64,000 bases of DNA from an uncultured Verrucomicrobiota bacterium (lineage in GTDB: Bacteria > Verrucomicrobiota > Kiritimatiellia > CAIQIC01 > Lenti-01), in assembly GCA_938003985.1 (NCBI GenBank), contig CALKWZ010000012.1, forward strand, positions 1 to 64,000, read 5' to 3'. Below are positions 61,690 to 64,000 of the stretch, one piece after another. Below the pieces are notes generated by a model. That model was not told the origin of the DNA. It worked only from the letters and a program-made list of their open reading frames with translations, and searched no databases. The position numbers were made by a program, and so were the translations under genes. How positions within the stretch are numbered: the stretch's first letter is position 1; each line of letters starts with the position of its first letter.

Positions 61690-62859
61690 ATGCCCATTCC
61701 CAGCCAACGCGTCGGTCGCTTCACGGAATCGGTCATCCGCCGCATGACGCGGGTCGCCATGGAATGCGGCGCCGTCAACCTGTCGCAAGGGTTTCCCGAC
61801 TTCGATCCGCCCGAGGAACTGCGCCGCGCCCTCGAGAAAACCGCCCACGCGGGCCCCCACCAGTATGCCGTGACCTGGGGCGCCCCCGGCTTCCGGCGCG
61901 CGCTCGCCCGCAAGCAGGCCCATTTCACCGGGCTGCCCATCGACCCCGACGCGAACCTCGTCGTCACCTGCGGCAGCACCGAAGCGATGATGGCCGCCAT
62001 GATGACCGCCTGCAACCCGGGCGACAAGGTGGTCGTCTTTTCCCCGTTCTACGAAAACTACGTCGCCGACACCATCCTCTCCGGCGCGGAGCCGATCTAC
62101 GTGCCCCTGCGCCCGCCCGATTTCTCGTTCGATCCCGCCGAATTGCGCCGGGCCTTCGAGCAGCGGCCCAAGGCGCTCATCCTGTGCAATCCGTCGAATC
62201 CGACCGGCAAGGTCTTCACCCGCGACGAACTGCTGCAGATCGCGGCCCTGGCGGAGGAATTCGACGCCTACGTCATCACCGACGAAGTCTACGAGCACAT
62301 CGTCTACGCGCCGCATCGCCACGTCTATTTCTCGACGCTGCCCGGCATGTTCGCGCGCACCGTTTCGTGCAGTTCGCTCTCGAAGACCTATTCCATCACC
62401 GGCTGGCGGCTGGGATATGTGATCGCCGCTCCCGCCTTCATCGACGGCGCGCGCAAGGTGCACGACTTCCTGACCGTCGGGGCCGCCGCCCCGTTGCAGG
62501 AGGCCGCCATCGCCGGGTTGGAGATGCCGGAGGCCTACTACGCCCATCTGGCTGAAATCTATGCCGCGAAGCGCGACTTGTTCCTCGGCGGCCTGCGCGC
62601 CGCGGGCCTGACTTTCACCGAGCCCGAGGGCGCCTACTACGTCATGGTCGACGTGTCCGAATTCGGCGCGCCGGACGACGTCGCCTTCTGCGAGTGGCTT
62701 GCGCGGGAAGTCGGCGTGGCCGCCGTGCCCGGCTCCAGCTTCTTCCGCGAACCGGTGAACCATCTGATCCGGTTCCACTTCGCCAAGCGGGAAGACACCT
62801 TGCGCGAAGCGATCGCGCGCCTGGCCAAGCTGCGCGAAAAGGCCGCCGCGCGCCGCTAG
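61690..62859 (+). CDS. Class I/II pyridoxal-phosphate aminotransferase
   Basis: 389 residues, AAGGAAA upstream of the ATG. VNLSQGFPDFDPPEELRRAL, HQYAVTWGAPGFRRALARKQ, TCGSTEAMMAAMMTACNPGD, LCNPSNPTGKVFTRDELLQI and ITDEVYEHIVYAPHRHVYF are class I landmarks. The PLP lysine is in SSLSKTYSITGWRLGYVIAA; Arg of the carboxylate site is in HLIRFHFAKRED. Members of this subgroup include kynurenine/glutamine or methionine-pathway transaminases; the donor cannot be specified. The stop TAG overlaps that of the convergent GEVED gene by three bases within CTAG. Confidence 0.9.
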   Translation: MPIPSQRVGRFTESVIRRMTRVAMECGAVNLSQGFPDFDPPEELRRALEKTAHAGPHQYAVTWGAPGFRRALARKQAHFTGLPIDPDANLVVTCGSTEAMMAAMMTACNPGDKVVVFSPFYENYVADTILSGAEPIYVPLRPPDFSFDPAELRRAFEQRPKALILCNPSNPTGKVFTRDELLQIAALAEEFDAYVITDEVYEHIVYAPHRHVYFSTLPGMFARTVSCSSLSKTYSITGWRLGYVIAAPAFIDGARKVHDFLTVGAAAPLQEAAIAGLEMPEAYYAHLAEIYAAKRDLFLGGLRAAGLTFTEPEGAYYVMVDVSEFGAPDDVAFCEWLAREVGVAAVPGSSFFREPVNHLIRFHFAKREDTLREAIARLAKLREKAAARR

Positions 62860-64000
62860 GGCGGCGGCGGGGAAAACGGCGCGACGACGCGGTAGTGCTT
62901 CGCCGTTTCCGCCGCGTTGGTGTCGCGCTGCAGCAGCGGCGGAGCGCTCACCCACGGTCCCCACGCCGTCCACGGCGGACTGGCCGTGCTCGGCAGGTCG
63001 AGAATGTACTGCGTTTCGTAGATCGCGTTGGTGTCGCCCATCCACTCGATCGTGATTTCGTTCGTGGCGGTGTGCGCGACGTTGGTGATCCAGAACGTGT
63101 TGGTGTCGGGCGCTTGCTGGTAGATCGTGAACTCGTGGTCCTCCACCTCGCCGTCCGCGGCGTAGCCCGTGTATGCCAGCCCGGGGCCGCTGGCGAAGCG
63201 GAACCGGCCGACGACCGGCCCCACCCACGCCCGGGCGGGGATGCTGAACACAAGGGCCGAGAAGCCCGCGGGCATGGCGCGATCGGAAGCGATCTGCTCT
63301 CCGGCGTCGGCCCAGCTGCCGTTGGCGTCGAAATCCAGCCAGCCGTTCAGATAACCGTTGGTGGAACAGATCACGCCCAGCGCCGAACTCGGATCGCCCC
63401 GCACGAGCGGCGCGCCGGCGACGACGAACACCCCGTCCTCGTCGTCCGTTGCGGCCAGGTCGTCGCCGTCGGCCGCGGCGGTCGGCTGGCCGTCGGGATC
63501 GAGGTCGGGGGCCGTGGCGCCGAGATAGTAGACCGGGACGGACGGGATCAGGTGCCGGGCGCCGTCGTTGGCCAGCACCGTGGGATAGGTTGGATCGGGC
63601 GCGTCGCCGAAATCCAGCACCTGCAGCCGCACTTCGTAGTCCTCGACTTCGCCGTCCGTTTCCGCGCCGGTGTACGCCGGCACCGCCGGCGGATAGGTCG
63701 TGAACCGCCAGCGGGATTGGGGACCGCCGGAAACGAAGGCGGGCGGAGTCGGCGCGGAGAGGCTCACCAGATTCGGCCCGGGCGCCAACGGGTAATTGAG
63801 GCACACCTGCTCGCCGGGATCGATCCACGTGCCGTTGCCGTTCCAGTCGATCCAGGCATTGAGGAATCCGGGCACGGAGGCGACGACCGGCACGGGCACG
63901 GTCGCGCCCGCCACCAAGACGGCGGGCACTCCCACGCCGTCTTCGTCGTCGAGACCGGCCGGAGGATTGTTGTCGTCGCCGGTGGCGGTGCCGTCGGGCT
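62856..64000 (-). CDS. GEVED-domain surface protein, N-terminus beyond window
   Basis: At least 381 residues visible, running to the right window edge. Two repeats carry GEVED-type segments: GAETDGEVEDYEVRLQ and TGYAADGEVEDHEFTIYQ, each preceded by an FLNAWIDWNGNGTWIDPGEQ-like or LNGWLDFDANGSWADAGEQ-like calcium-binding beta-domain. A short linker DFGDAPDPTYPTVLANDGAR opens the second repeat. The C-terminal part (NEITIEWMGDTNAIYETQY) is a small beta-domain like those closing the beta-helix proteins. Such proteins are cell-surface or secreted, often adhesins. The full size and the signal peptide lie outside the window. Confidence 0.82.
   Translation of the reverse strand, partial: PDGTATGDDNNPPAGLDDEDGVGVPAVLVAGATVPVPVVASVPGFLNAWIDWNGNGTWIDPGEQVCLNYPLAPGPNLVSLSAPTPPAFVSGGPQSRWRFTTYPPAVPAYTGAETDGEVEDYEVRLQVLDFGDAPDPTYPTVLANDGARHLIPSVPVYYLGATAPDLDPDGQPTAAADGDDLAATDDEDGVFVVAGAPLVRGDPSSALGVICSTNGYLNGWLDFDANGSWADAGEQIASDRAMPAGFSALVFSIPARAWVGPVVGRFRFASGPGLAYTGYAADGEVEDHEFTIYQQAPDTNTFWITNVAHTATNEITIEWMGDTNAIYETQYILDLPSTASPPWTAWGPWVSAPPLLQRDTNAAETAKHYRVVAPFSPPPP

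Overview
The window looks like a high-GC chromosome of the Verrucomicrobiota, most likely a Kiritimatiellota-type bacterium. The inference rests on exported parallel beta-helix proteins that begin with an (A)TRYV motif and carry polymorphic-repeat helices (37.3-39.0 and 56.4-60.4 kb), a GEVED-type surface protein at the right edge, an MBOAT/AlgJ-like O-acetylation pair, and many small exported lipoproteins. No rRNA, tRNA or CRISPR array was recognised.

Layout. 0-2 kb: minus-strand genes (DUF218-type membrane protein, zinc ribbon, partial coiled-coil protein). 2.2-4.5 kb: an orphan molybdenum hydroxylase large subunit. 4.5-14.7 kb is accessory. It starts with dense intergenic repeats (heptanucleotide tandem repeats, a 31-bp-period palindrome array, hairpin elements) and an HNH-endonuclease remnant. 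An AT-rich three-gene island follows (5.43-7.98 kb: 55-aa protein, reverse transcriptase with FVDD motif and helical C-terminus, PD-(D/E)XK-like protein) and is the best candidate for an undescribed defence system. Next come dispersed composite repeats surrounding a 975-aa exported protein, a nucleotidyltransferase pair resembling a toxin-antitoxin locus, and an outer-membrane barrel protein.

14.9-19.7 kb: small exported proteins and a compact minus-strand operon DUF3570 - ApbE - TlpA-like thioredoxin - DUF4266 lipoprotein, probably concerned with flavinylation or redox work in the envelope. 20.6-35.5 kb is mostly housekeeping: SWIM/SNF2 helicase, SurA/PpiD-like folding factor, class II aldolase, aconitase, a double winged-helix regulator behind two perfect palindromes, an MdcA-like CoA transferase, and the MBOAT/AlgJ-like pair.

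35.5-49.7 kb: acidic lipoproteins, two methyltransferases, a beta-helix protein, a membrane protein behind paired palindromes, a phosphodiesterase with a hybrid histidine kinase, RNase R overlapping an outer-membrane protein gene, and a tightly overlapping sufS-sufU-amrS operon. 49.8-64 kb: ABC-2 permease, a second copy of the 31-bp palindrome array, PAS-GGDEF cyclase, polysaccharide deacetylase, a large propeller protein, a 1343-aa three-module beta-helix protein, cytosine permease, an aminotransferase and the partial GEVED protein.

Genes are tightly packed, with many ATGA/GTGA overlaps. Several unlinked genes lack a Shine-Dalgarno sequence but have a -10-like hexamer 7-9 bp before the start codon, suggesting leaderless mRNAs.
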